From Branchiostoma floridae (Eukaryota; Chordata; Leptocardii; Amphioxiformes; Branchiostomatidae), in NCBI RefSeq assembly GCF_000003815.2, contig NC_049987.1, positions 22,834,519 to 22,894,346 of the forward strand: a stretch of DNA of 59,828 bases. Reading direction: 5' to 3'. The translations under genes were made by a program, and so were the position numbers. The stretch's first letter is position 1. Each line of letters starts with the position of its first letter. Under the pieces are notes generated by a model. It did no database searches. It was not told the origin of the DNA and saw only the letters and a program-made list of their open reading frames with translations. Positions 20,647-34,200 of this stretch are shown here, in pieces.

Positions 20647-23600
20647 TTAACCATCATACGGGTTCACTTGGAACTGGTAGATGAAGGTTGCCCTCCTACG
20701 GGCTGTTTGCTGGTTATTTTGTCTCTTGGCCTCGTCTGGTTTTGGTTTCAGCAACAGGCCACCGAAAATCATGGCTGGAAGCAGAAAAAAGATCAATGAT
20801 CAGAACCTTTTGCAGCATACAACGCTTGGCCCAACACCCTAACATTATGCCACACCGACACCACTGTTCCAGGCATTGTCATATAACAGCCCAAACAAGT
20901 GCTTTCAATTTTTCCACCTGTCCTGTATGTCTAAAATTCCCACAGATAATCAATTTGCACGGTGCACATTGTTAATATGCTTGACTGATATTCACTTACA
21001 TAAGGAAAAGAAATCTCAAAGTCCAGGGTAACTATGCCCACATAATTCGGCATACAAAAAGGCTGCTAGCTGCTGTTAATTTTGGTTGTTCAGGGCAGGT
21101 TGAATGCCCCTTAGGGACTGTAAAAAAGTGGTTGCTGGTTGGGGAAGACAGGTGGTTGCTTAGGAGGGGGTCTTAACTATGTAAAAATGGACAGGACTGT
21201 TTTGATGTGTCCTCTGATCTGTATCTATATATCTGTATCTATATAGCCGGTATAACCGCCGTTTGGCATAACACACCAGCTTCGCGTAATGATGGCAGGT
21301 GGTTGCCTGCAACCCTCAACATATTGAGGTGATCACTTGACTTCCAAATGAGTGCCAAACCTCATGCACTCTAGACACTTGCAATTTAGCCCTGCCAATT
21401 GTAAAGTTAACTCCTCACTATTCAGCTTCTGGCTGCAAAGAGAGAGTGGTCGGCCCAACCCAGAGCAATGATTGAGTTAGCCTGGATACCATACCCCAAC
21501 CTCAAATATCTTTTGTGTTGGGGTCTGGCAGGATGGCTGTAGAAAGGTTCTCGAAGGCCCTTGATCAGAGGGAGGAGAACCTAGGATTGATGACCACTCA
21601 CACCCCAGGTAGCCAGCTACAACACACCACAGTTAGTCAGCAGGCTATTACAGTAGCGAATCAGGGACTTAGTGGCCACTGTTATGGATTCAAAAAATAC
21701 AGTTGGGGGTCTTTAACCAATCATGGTAGGGGTGTAATTACCTCCTGCTGATCCTGCTGCTGTTCTATTGGTGTAGTTTTTTGCCCACTATAAGGGGCAA
21801 AATTGAGAAGCCGGCCTATGCCATCCGGCCAGACCCATGCACGATAGATACTTGAGATAGGGCTGGGGTTTGGTAACCAGGCTATGCATTAAGTGTGTTT
21901 TACCTAACATCTTGGGATCCCGCTTGTTGTCATCCTGGTACTTCAGAAGTTCTCGAAGGAATGCTGTCAGGTACTTGAAGACATTCCTGTGGTGTTCCGG
22001 GACCTGAGACATCAGCTGGCCAGGTGAGAAACAGGTAAAAACAGGTAAGAAGGCAGTGATAACAGGTGGTAATCATTGTGGTCAAACAACAAACTTTAAG
22101 ATACGTTTGTGAAGATTATACATCCAGGAATATAATGAAAAGATGAAAGTTGAATCTCTACTTCTGGATAAATCAAATTTACTTCAGATGTTTCAAACGA
22201 CCTCCGTCGTTCTTCTTCAGTGAAATAATAAAACACCTTAGCCGTTACCTTTTTTGTTTATTTAGAACGTAAGAAAATAAACAAAAAAGGTAACGGCTAA
22301 GGTGTTTTATTATTTCACTGAAGAAGAACGACGGAGGTCGTTTGAAACATCTGAAGTAAATTTGATTTATCCAGAAGTAGAGATTCAACTTTCATCTTTT
22401 CAACAAACTTTAAGGTTCGTAGTCCCATAGCCTTTTAAGGCCGTAGGGGCGGTGGGTTGTTATCCACTGTGTCTAGGGTATGGTATTGGAAGGCAGAGCC
22501 CAACCCTCTCCTTTCACTGCCTTTTACCTCTCCAACTTATATATGGCCTCCTTCGGTCAATATTGACCATGGTAAAATCCTAATTGATATCAGCCCTACA
22601 GCGTCGACTGTGGCTAAACAGTCCTATACACCATTCTCACGCGGCGGCCATGATAGATCTAAAACGAGTTCAATGTGGCAAACAAAAGGCTGTCCATCAT
22701 AATTAGTAGTTCGACCAATGGTAGCCTGCCAATTAGGAAATCGACCAATAAGTGAATGGCATTATTATGTTTTTATTTTGCATCTCTTAAGGGACTATGG
22801 GGTCAGTCTACACTACTCTAAGTTGCTACATCTTTCGGTGCATAACACTTCTTGCAATATCTATTATTCTATCTAATATCATGAAAATTTGTGTGGTTTG
22901 GGGGAAAACTAAATGGGACCTGATTTTAGAAATAAGTTTTGTCTGTTTGCCTCATTGACCTCTTCTTCGATCTATCATGGCCGCCGCGTGAGAAAGGTGT
23001 ATACGAGAGTGACAGTCTCTGCCACATAGGGCACATCTGTAAGCTGACTCAGGTCTGTTGCAGAGCTCTTTTTGCAGGATCCGCTTTTCTTCTGACATGC
23101 GCATAAGTCTGGTTTCTCCTGATTTTAGCTGCCTGGACAGTGTGCATCTCCAGCTGGATCTGTCATTTGCAAGGTCCTCCCAGTGAGGTCACATATACCC
23201 ATTTTTACACCTTGGTGGATTGAGGAAAGTTGTGTTAAGTGCCTTTCCCAAGGGCAGGGGCTAGTCCACTGGCAGTGATGTGTGTTCAACTACTAATTAT
23301 TAATCTTTCCTGAATGCTGATGTGCTAATCAGAGAAAGCAGCATGTACCATGATTTTAAGATTTAAAGCTTTTGGTATGACTCCACCGAAATCAAACTCA
23401 CAACCTACTGACTGCAAGGCGAACACTCTAATATCAATTTTGCACCAGCTCCTTACCTGTACACAGAGCTCAAAACTGGTGCAGCAGTCCAGACATGACT
23501 GGTAATACTGGTGCGGTACAACCGGCTCAGGTAGGCTGTCCAGAACCATCCTACCCTCAAACATCTGGCTTGACTATCCCCCCCTCTCCAATTTAACACC

Positions 23601-25264
23601 AGTCACATGCCCCCCTCCCTCTTACCTGTTCACAAAGCTCAAACCTAGTACAGGAGTCCAGACATGACTGGTAATACTGGTGTGGTACAACCGGCTCAGG
23701 TAGGCTGTCCAGAAACATCAGAAGACATTCCGCCACCGAGTGGGGTTGCCCAGCTAGGTCAGGGGTCAAGGGTCAATCACAATATAAGCAAACTTATAAT
23801 TAGTACACCATTCAGAAAACCTAACAAAGTCTATTCTTGCTGTGTCACCATTTATTTGATTTTATATTGTTATCATTTATTGTTATGTAGGTACGGGGTT
23901 TCCCTCCAGGGATCTTTGAAAAACGCCGGCCAGGCAATATGTACCCCTGGATAATAAAAAATAAAAAAACAAACAAACAAACAAGTCTGCATACTGTAAA
24001 TCCATTTAATGTTTGGTAAAATCAGTGGTTTGGGAAAAAGGGGTTTTAGTAGTGAGAACATTTTCCCTACCTGGCCAATCATCCAATAATAATCATTGCA
24101 ATTATGAAATTTTAGCAGTTGAATTAAGTGACTGCTAAGCAATATCCCATTGTTAAAAGAGGAAATATTCTGAATAAGGCAGTCTGTATAATATTGACAT
24201 CTAATGCACTATTCTAGCACATTTACATCATTATTTCATAAATTGAGCCGTTAACAACTGCCCGGGAATGAGTTGCACAAGGATTCCAGATCAAGTCCTT
24301 ATTTTTGGGGGGTATAATAATAAGGAATATCCTCGTGCTCACATCAGCAGCTTATTATTTCAGAATAACACTAAAAACTAAAAACCTACTACTAGATTAA
24401 AAAACTGATAAAACAATAAAGTACATATAGGCGCCAGTGAATAGGTAATTGTTCCAGGCAGGGTTAGGGAATGTAATAACTAATACATTGTAGATAAGGA
24501 TACGTATGGTATCAGGCATTCCTGTGTCCAAACAGTCTCGGATCTCCTCAATCTCTGAGTGGAGCCCTGGCTGCTGAAACAAGTCCTCCTGCAACGATAG
24601 CAATGTACATAATGCAAAATTCAACTCTAGAACACCTTAACCTGGCTGCTGGAACAACTCTTCCTCTATAAGAAACAGAATCAACCAACTGAAATTATCA
24701 GATGAAGTTACATAGTTTTTTTTAGATTAGAAGAAATGTATTCAAGCCAGTGGACTATCTAAAATTCCTATGTACACCCCAGTTCATTGTTTTAGTTATA
24801 GACCTGCTGATCAACAGGTGTCACTAACGAAAGACAGTGAATGCTGTATGAAACGTCTGACGATTTCCAAACTTACAAAATGTACATCTAAGTTGCTTGA
24901 GTAACTATTAGTATTTGGAATGCAAACCAATGTTGCCAGGAAAGAGGTAAAATCATTAAAACAAAATTTAGTCAATTTAGTCTACCGCTGACAGAGCATG
25001 TTTATAGACAGGTTTGTTTGTTTGTTTGTTCACCTGATGCAGTGCATGTTTGTTTGTTTGTTTACCCGGTGCAGCGCTTGTTTGTTTACCTGGCACAATG
25101 CATGTTTCTTGGTTTGCTTACCTGGTGCAGTACGTGTTTGTTTGTTTGTTTACCTGGCACAGTGCATGTTTGTAGAGATGATCCACCAGAAGCCAGATCT
25201 CCTTGGGGATTGGCAGGGTGCTGAAGGAGTCCTCAGGAGATGTCTCACTGGGGGAGCCAGCCTC
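20647..25264 (-). CDS. OCRL/INPP5B: Phosphatase exons 14-18: RhoGAP-like domain, C terminus
   Basis: Exons encode [67 protein letters not shown] and [12 protein letters not shown], ending VNPYDG-stop. Where active RhoGAPs carry the catalytic arginine finger, this has LFQQPG, so it should lack GAP activity, as in vertebrate OCRL and INPP5B. The domain is complete to its natural C terminus. Confidence 0.93.
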
Positions 25265-28200
25265 CTGTGTTCGGGAGCACGAGGCATTAAGACAAGGAAG
25301 CAATAAATCTCACTATTTATTTATTTATTGGTTTGGCTGTTCAGAACACACAGCCAGGGCTGCCCAACTAGCCTATTACGAAGGGCTAGCCCTGCTGACA
25401 AAAACAGAGACAATACATATGGATTTGGACAGGATACTTATCAGTAACAATTTTCTAAGTTCATAAAGGATAAGAATGAAAACAAAAAAAGAACATTGAT
25501 ATACATGGTGTAGGATGACAATTACAAATCATCTATAATGGACTATATAACATCACTTGTCAACAACAATATTTGCAATGAGAGGTCAGGGTCTGTCACT
25601 ATCTCATACAATGAATTGTACCCANNNNNNNNNNNNNNNNNNNNNNNNNNNNNNNNNNNNNNNNNNNNNNNNNNNNNNNNNNNNNNNNNNNNNNNNNNNN
25701 NNNNNNNNNNNNNNNNNNNNNNNNAGCACTTGTAGTGAAAGTGGCCTCGAACCATAGCTCATGGAACTCAATGGATGGTTGACCTAATCTTCCGCTGGTC
25801 ATGACTAGTAGAGAGACATGTATATGTACATGTACAGTTTTATTGTACCGGGCAAATCCAAACTCCCCTAGCCTAGCCTAGGTTCCAGACACCCAAACTC
25901 AAGTCAGGGTCTTAATTAGTCTGGGGCCTGTTGTAGAATTTCCTACACTGGCCTACAGCCAAGGAGCTGGCCTGTGTAGGCTCTGGAAACAGTCTCACTG
26001 GCAGGGCTCTAGCCAGCTCGAAATTTTTTTCTGTCAGCGAATTCCCGTTGTCACGAAAACCGCGAAAATTAAGTTAGAAAGACGGAAATGAGACCTTGAA
26101 AAACAGGTTTGAATGAGATCATCGTATGCGAAAGGGTGCCAACACACATTGTCAACAATCATAACAATAGCAAGACAAACAGTGTGTGGCTTTTACGGCC
26201 GTGGACAGCGTCTCCAAGCCGCCTGTAGCTTCCACCAAGAATTTTTGTCCGTCAAGGTTGACGGATTGGTTTAAAAAAATTTTCGTCACACGCAGCAAAT
26301 TTCCGTCAATTGATGGAAAAACGGACGCTGGCTAGAGCCCTGCTGTAAATCCATTTAATGTTTGGTAAAATCAGTGGTTCGGGAAAAAGGGGTTTTAGTA
26401 GAGAGAACATTTTCCCTACTTGGCCAATGATCCAATAATAATCATTGAAATTTTAGCAGTTGAAGTAAGCTATCAGTGCTGTGAGTTCAAATCAGCAGCT
26501 TATTATTACAGAATAACGGAAAAACGGAGAGCCCTGACACACATAGATTTAACCCATCACCTACCAGGTCAACCAGGCGAGCCACAGGCACCTCTCTGAT
26601 CGGTCCCCTCATGTTGCACAGCGCCTCGATGGACGAACCGAAGCAGCTGGGGATGAAGTCTCCTTGGACGGTCACGAAGTAGTCCTTCCCGCCATCAAGG
26701 TGCAGAACTAAGATGTCTTCAAGACTGTCCTCACCTGAGTTCAGCCTGCCCGCCGTGTTCTTGTCGACATAGATTTCTAACTCTATAGGGTAGCTGTCAC
26801 CTAGAGCAGGACAAGAAAGGTACTGTAAATGCAGAATTGTTCATGATGGATTAATGTTCGCGGTTTTTGCGGCCGCCACTTCACCGCGAATTTAAAACCA
26901 CCGGGAACATTTTTCCATAACAGTAAGAGACTACAGTGCATGGTGCTACCGCGGATAAAAACCACAGCGAAAAGTCCATTTTCCCGCTACCGCGAAATCA
27001 AATCCCCGCGAACTTAAATGCATTTACAGTATATATTATTGCTTTGAATTAGATTTTCAATATAAAACCTTGTCCTGGTAATGAAATGTCAAACTCTTAC
27101 ATTGGTATCTGCTTCCTATAAAGCAATGGAAACTGTTACAGTGTTACACCTCAAACTCTATAGGGTAATTGTCAGAGCAGAGCAGAGCAAGGAAAAGGCA
27201 CATGTAGCTATTACATGTATGTCTGCACAAACAAATGTCTTGCTCATATTGTGTTGACCTAAGGACCCTACAGACTGAGTGTAATTTTCACTTACATTCT
27301 ACAGTAATGAAAGAGCTGTCAAACTCATGTCCTGCTCACACAATCTTCAAACTCTACAAAGTCACGTAGATCTACATTTGAATGAAATAAGTTTGAAACT
27401 CTATTTCCTTCGTGTGTGTGTGTGTGTGTGTGTCACACGGTGTGTGTGTATGTGTGTGTGTGTAGTGTGTGTGTGTCTGTGTGTGTGTGTAGTGTGTGTG
27501 TGTGTCTGTGTGTGTGTAGTGTGTGTGTGTGTGTGTGTGTCTGTGTGCATGTGTGTATCTAGATCTGTAAACAGCATGACTCAAGAAGCTTTGTTTAGTT
27601 GAAAATAAATTTCTGTTTGGCTATGAGCAGAAACAGTTAAAAGAAGAACAGAACTGTCAAACATCAGACTGTTGAAAGTTGAACAACAATTAAAATCTTT
27701 CCCTTTCCACAGTAAGAAAGTGCAACAACAAGACTGTTCCTACCTGGCATGATGAACCCCAGGGACGGCTGAACATTCAGCCATGGCTTACAGTATTCCT
27801 TTTCATCCAACTTACAGATAAACTCAAACTGGCAGGGAACCTGTAAACGTAATGATTATCATAGTTAACAGGCAGGTAATCATCACACAAGGCCTTCAAC
27901 TAAACTGACAGGTCTCTATCAGAAGTCATGACAGAAAGGGGTGGTAACAAGCCGTGCAGGGACATACTGGGTTAGTGTTAGTTACTTGTATAATATTCAT
28001 ACTTGTGACTTTAATTGAACATAATTACTTCAGGGTCAGTAGACTACAAGGACTTACACGCACATGTTATGTTTATGTATACAAAACAGTTGCCAACTGG
28101 ACATGCTATTTCACACAGTTACCAGGAGAAAGCACAGTCTTTTAAATTCAAAAAGTTACAGACTCCCTTCCAACCCTGCCCAGGTGAATACTGAACCTCC

Positions 28201-31200
28201 CCACCTGCCCAGTGTTGGTGATGCTGATGGTTTTCTTCTGGGGCTCCAGGAACTTGATGCGTTCAAACTTCAACTGGGGAGACAAACAAGAAAGCTAGGA
28301 CTGAGCACAAAATGTGGCCGCAACACTTAAGACATCCGTGAACAGTTTCGTCAGGTTGGTACGTCACTGAATAAAGAGACTCTTTTTACACAACCAATGC
28401 TTTATTCTCACCAACGTTTCGGTCACCGTCTGTTACCTTCTTCAGGGTAATACTGACTGGTTCACATTGTATTGCAGGACAGGTGTCGCTGCTCACGTTT
28501 TGTGACCGCATCTGTACTGTGAGCAGCGACATCTGTCCTGCAGTACAATGTGAACCAGTCAGAATTGCCCTGAGGAAGGTGACAGACGGTCACCAAAATG
28601 TCGGTGAGAATAAAGCACTGGTTGTGTAAAAAGAGTCTCTTTATTCAACAGTTAAGACAGTTGATGACAATTTATTCTGTGCCTGTAAAAAAAGAAAAGT
28701 CTTTCCAAGGAGGAAAAGCAACCAAAGATTGTATTTGATATAAGATTATAAAATTTGGTTACTTTTGGTCAATGAACCAACAGCTTTATCAAACATAAAA
28801 TGTATCATTGTGATTTGGTACAATAATCAATGATCCAAATGCATACACAGACGTTAACTTAAAGGTATCTATATATCTAATAACTATTACTCTCCTTCAA
28901 TTAAAAATATGTACTTAAAAAGTAATCAACCAACTGAATTATTCAAATAATTGTCTCTTGTTGGTACAGTAATTATTGATAAAGCAATTTGATCGAAATA
29001 CAGGAGTTCAACACAGCATTCCCCACATAAAACCACAATGCTTCCCACTGCAGTACTTTCCCTCACAGCTAGGAGGCACCACTTACATCCACACAGCTGA
29101 GTGACACAGACGGGAGGAACTCATTCTCCAGCTTGTCCAGTTTCCTGATAACCTCCTCAAACACCCTCTTGTAGTTGTCTTCATCAATGACTTTTACCTG
29201 CATGGGTAAAGAATGTACATAAGAACCTACATCTGACACAAGTGTCGTATACTGGTATCACTTACCAAGTTAGCAACTACACTGATGGCTATATTGGTTG
29301 GCAAGCACTTTCACAACTATCCAACAAGTTTCACTCCTGCAACTACAGTCATGGTTACCTCCCTAGTGTCACTTCTGCAAGTCAATTATTAGGCTCCAAC
29401 ACTACATTTGTGTCCATTTTGGTCATCTGACCATCCCCGAAGAAGATAGAAATTCTTGCTTTTTTTTTTCTTTCTGAAATCAGTCGAAAATTAATGAGTA
29501 TGCTGATGTCATCCATAAAATTTACTTGCTGTGGCCTTAGTCTAAATATTTGACCATTGGGGAAAGATAGAAGATCTGGCAACCTGAGTTTTCCCCAATA
29601 TTCTTCTTGATGTTTCGCTTAGTGTCAATGCCATCCTCCGATATTTCCTTCCACCCTAGACGGATAGTTTTGTCTAGTCCCGATGACCGTGACAGTTTCC
29701 TTGCTTTACTGTTAGGAGGTCTTGGTGCGGACTAATGATTTGTCTATTGAAGCTTATCATAGGGGTGATACAACTGTAGACAAAGACAATGGGATCATTT
29801 TCTTGCCAGCAAGAGAGTGGTATTCTGTAGAAAGGAGTCTTCATCACCAAATTAGTCACTAAAAACAGTTACTAAAACTCACCCCGATGTCGAAGAGACA
29901 GGAGACGGGTTTATGGTCGCTGAGTTTGAGTTCCCTGTGAGACCTGTACTCCACCGCAGACACACTGTCACCCTTGCAGAGGACACGGTCACACCAGGCC
30001 GGCACTCGGCACTTCTCACTGTAGGGAACAAGCAAATACAAAACAAGTCTTAGCATGAAAGCTCATCTGTGTTGATGTAGTACATATTGAAGATTTTCCA
30101 CAGTCGGACTGTCTTACAACACAAAAATTAGCTTACCTCGAATTTTCAGTCGTACTTCCGTCGACCTTCTTCAGGAGTGACGATTCAGTTACTCCGATCA
30201 CGTGACTTAGAGATACGTGATTTGAGTAACGAATCATAAATGCCTGGCAGACGATCTACGGTAGAGTACATCTGAGCCGACACTCAACAGAGACGGGGGC
30301 CGATATTGTCTGCCAGGCATTTATGATTTGTTACTAGAATCACGTGTCTCTAAGTCACGTGATCAGAGTAATTGAATCATCACTCCTGAAGAAGGTCGAC
30401 GGAAGTGCGACTGAAAATTCGAGGTAAGGTAATTTTGGTGTTGTAAGACAGTGGAAAATCTTCAATACAAAACAAGTCTCATGTACACCAATTGCGTTTA
30501 CGATTTTATGTCATTTTTTAAAGAATCTATTTACAATGTATATAATAACTGAAAACTTTTCCATCATTTTCATCAACTACAATTCATAAGAAATTATGCT
30601 GTACAGCACCTTGTATCCCAGTCGTCTGTGCCGGGGTCGTACTTGTAGGTTGGAATGAAGTTGACGGATGCTTCCTTGAAGTCTTTGAATACGCTCCTCT
30701 CATTCATCTGTCTTTTGAGCTGGGGAAATAACAGAATGCTTGAGGAATTGCAGTCAACCAATGAGGATGATGATAAAAAGCAAACTCTTTTTTTTTTTCT
30801 TTTTATAGCAAACTTAGGCCACACCAATTTGATTTCTTGGTTCACGGATTTTTTCATAAAGAATATGGAGCGAGAGGGCGAAATAAAAATAAAAATTGTA
30901 AAATGGCTGGGGTAAAGGTAACGACTAATCCAAAACATAAAGAAAAAAAGTTTTCAGCTTGAAAAAAGTACAAAAACACAATTTTTGCACAGTAACAGCA
31001 CCTGTACCCACACTTTAAGGAGCTTATAATATAAAGGCCAATTTGCTACACCGGAAAGTTGGTGAATGGTTTCATTAATGGTGAAAATTTGCTGAGTGGT
31101 AATTTTTATTTTTATTTTTTTCCCCCAAAAATAGGAGCGAGCGAATCCGTGAACCAAGAAATTAAATCGGTGTGGCCTTAACTAAAGGTAGATGTAGTCA

Positions 31201-34200
31201 CAAAACCTTTTTCATACTAAAGGGGCAGTGAGTTGTTATAATGGTATGAAACTGGAAGTCTGAGAGTGAGAACAACCCTTTCTTTCCACCACCTTTTACC
31301 TCCCAAACCAAAATCAGGTACCCATTTGTTTATTTGTACCCATTTCTACACCTGGGTGGAGTGAGGAAAGTTGGGTAAAGTGCCTTTCCCAAGGGCATGA
31401 CCACAATGTATTCCAGCAATCAAACCCACAACCTGCCGATCTCGTGTCCCGGGCTAGGCTATAAGCTTAAGCCACTTGCCCGCTCAGCGGCACATTCAGT
31501 GATGATGACGACGTGATAGTAGAGTACACAGTCAAGGAAACAGGACTCTAGCCAGCTCGACATTTTTTTCCGTCAGCCTTTTCCCATTGCCATGAAAACA
31601 CTATTCCATGAGTTAGAGAGACTGAACTGAGACCTTGAAAAACGGGTTTTTAATGAGATTATCGTATGCGAAAGGGCGCCGACACACATTATCAACAATC
31701 ATAACAATAGCAAAACAAACAGTGTGTGGCTTTTACGGCTGTGGACAGCGTCCCCAAGCCGCCCGTAGCTTCCAGCAAGGATTTTTGTCCGTCAAGGTTG
31801 ACGGATTGGTTTTAAAATTTTTCTGTCACATGCAGCAAATTTCCGTCAATTGACAAAAAAACGGATGCTGGCTAGAGCCCTGGTACACAGTAAAGGAAAC
31901 GAACCTGGTCATGCTCCATCAGGGCCCAGAACATCTCCTTCTCAATCAGCGCCTTCACTTCGCTGATCTCAATGTCACTAAGTCTGTAGTTCAGGTCCCC
32001 TACCCACAACACAACACTGAAAAAGAAATTAACAATTAACAATCATGTCCCCAATCATCTAGCCTGGGTACCATCTGGATAGTAGTTTGCTCCTACATTC
32101 GCTTCTGCTATCCGTCTGGAGACTTGCGCATTCCAACCGTTTGGTGGTTACGGCAGTTGATGAGAGAATCAATGAATGGGTTCTAGAGCGCTCGTTTGAT
32201 GACGACAGGCCGGCATCCACATGTGCAAAGGGACGTGGGGCTTTTCTGGTGTTGGAACACCAGTTCGAACGATCACTTGAACCCATTCCATAATTCACTC
32301 ATATGTGGGGACCAATTTATTTATTTATTGGTTTGGCTGCACCGAACACACAGCCAGGGCTGCCCAACTAGCCTATGGCTATTACAAAGGGCTAGCCCTG
32401 CTGACAAACACATAAACAATACAGATTAAAAAAAGAACATTTGTATGGGGATCAATCAGCGCCTGCATCCAAAATTTGGACGATTCCAGGCGTTAAGATG
32501 GTCCGCGTTCCCAGACGGCAACACAGAGAAGCGACGGTATATAGTGTATAATGAATGTCAGAGCTAGAGAAGCGACTGTATATAGTAAATAATGAACGCT
32601 GGGGCGAACTACTTTCCGGATGGTACCCAGGCTAACAATCATCCCCATCCACAGAATTCTGCAGTCATGGAATTGGCCAGCAGTTGCACCCAGTCTTTCT
32701 TCATCTTCCTCATCTCCTGTGCATTGCATCATGTGAAATCCCCTAGCTCTCAGGGTCCTAAGTGTCCTTAAACCTTCCACGCGCGTCTTCGGGAGGGCTC
32801 ATTAGCATATAACGCGGGCTCATTAGGCTATATAGCTGTTTATGACTGCAAGCGCCACGGGTGTGCCGCAGCCAACGTTCCAGATCCCTTCCGACATCTC
32901 CACAGATATCGGCAAAAACTGTGTATAGATTGGGCCTAAAATAAAATCCTGCGTGGAGAGAACCCTGCTGATGTCAACAGTCCATCCAGGGTTGAGCTGC
33001 TGTTTTCACAGAGCAGGGCTCGAAATACCACCTGCATATGCAGGTTAGTGCAGGTAAAATGGGAGCTGTGCAGGTATTTCTGGTGTCTACCTGCACCTAA
33101 CCTGCACTGGTCCATGTACTGGGTGTTATATATAAATGTCATATGGTGTAGGTGTATGTTACCTGCACCAGTGCAGGTATACAGAAAAAAGTATTTCGAG
33201 CCCTGCAGAGAATATCAAATATCTAATCCCTGTGAGAATCTGGACAATGCAGAATTTATAAAACTTAATCCACCTCAGTCTATGGGAACTGTGATCTTAC
33301 TCATCTAACTTAAGGCCAGGTTGATTTGATTATATGGATGACATCCTCTGGGAACCCTAAAACTAAATTAAATGTGCATGTGAGAATTAAGATAAAAATT
33401 ACAAAAAAGTTGCCTTCGCTATGAAATCCATGCAGTCAATTAAACTTGAGCAAAATGACTCAACACACAGAGTATGGTAAACTAAAAAATAGATTCTTGA
33501 TTAAGAATTTGATCATTTGTGAATGCCACAACCTTACAAGCGTTAAAAGTTTGCATCTTTTTTACTTTTAAGAGCCATTCTAATCATAAGCTAATGAAAA
33601 TAAGCCTGATTCACCACAAAACAGCAAACTGCTTTCAAAGTGCCCGTGCAAAACATAACATTCTGGGCAAACATCTCACATGACAAGGTGTCAGGCTTGA
33701 CCATAAGACAGATTTTACACACTAGCAAGTCTTGAGGTGAACTACAACTCCTTAAAGATGGTGTGGGTGGAGGTTGCCATGGCAATGAGTGTTCTGGGTG
33801 TTCTGGCGTACCTGCGGTACACACCTGTCCCACCTGAAGGCGTCTCCGAAAGGGAAAAGCGGAAAGTTGCGATTCGCACGTTAAGACTTGTCCTGGACGT
33901 GGTCAGTTACCTCATTTTTATTTTTATTTGTTGGAATTATTCTGTAGTTCAATATACCTTTTTCTGACTACAATTTTTTCTTGAGCGGTTGGGGTCATTT
34001 TGCATGTCACCAGTAAACTACTGTAATTCCTGATTTTTTCATTGTACTGTTATGTTCACGATTGTCAGTAATGATAAGTTCATGTTACAGTCGTCACCGT
34101 GAAAACCGTGAACATAACAGTACATTGAAAAAATCAGGAATTACAGTAAACTGTTACATTCTGTTTTATGTATGCACACTGTGCAGGGATCAGTTCTGGA

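Larger units (their letters stand above)
22101..22400. mobile_element. Fold-back element with hammerhead-like motif in each arm
   Basis: Near-perfect arms of about 126 bp (22137-22262 and 22273-22400) sit around a 10-base loop AGAACGTAAG. An unpaired head lies at 22101-22136. The whole is flanked by a perfect 14-bp direct repeat CAACAAACTTTAAG (22087-22100 and 22401-22414). Long variable target duplications, inverted terminal repeats and a short one-sided extension are typical of Penelope-like elements. It lies in the intron between the last two RhoGAP-region exons. Confidence 0.85.
30088..30467. mobile_element. Fold-back element with hammerhead-like motifs
   Basis: The outer arms begin TGAAGATTTTCCAC and its complement. 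The arms of about 165 bp stay highly similar inward through TTCGAATTCG-type and CACGTGACTTAGAGA segments to the sequence GCCTGGCAGAC and its complement. A central loop of about 55 bp separates them (30255-30310). Lies in a phosphatase intron. Confidence 0.8.

Noticed and set aside
27327-27602. Val/Cys-rich frame and its antisense Thr/His-rich frame
   Set aside because: Both are translations of the (TG)n microsatellite.
33737-33757. Upstream start for the esterase at 33737
   Set aside because: That codon is GTG; the first ATG in frame is 33758 with good context and directly precedes the membrane anchor.
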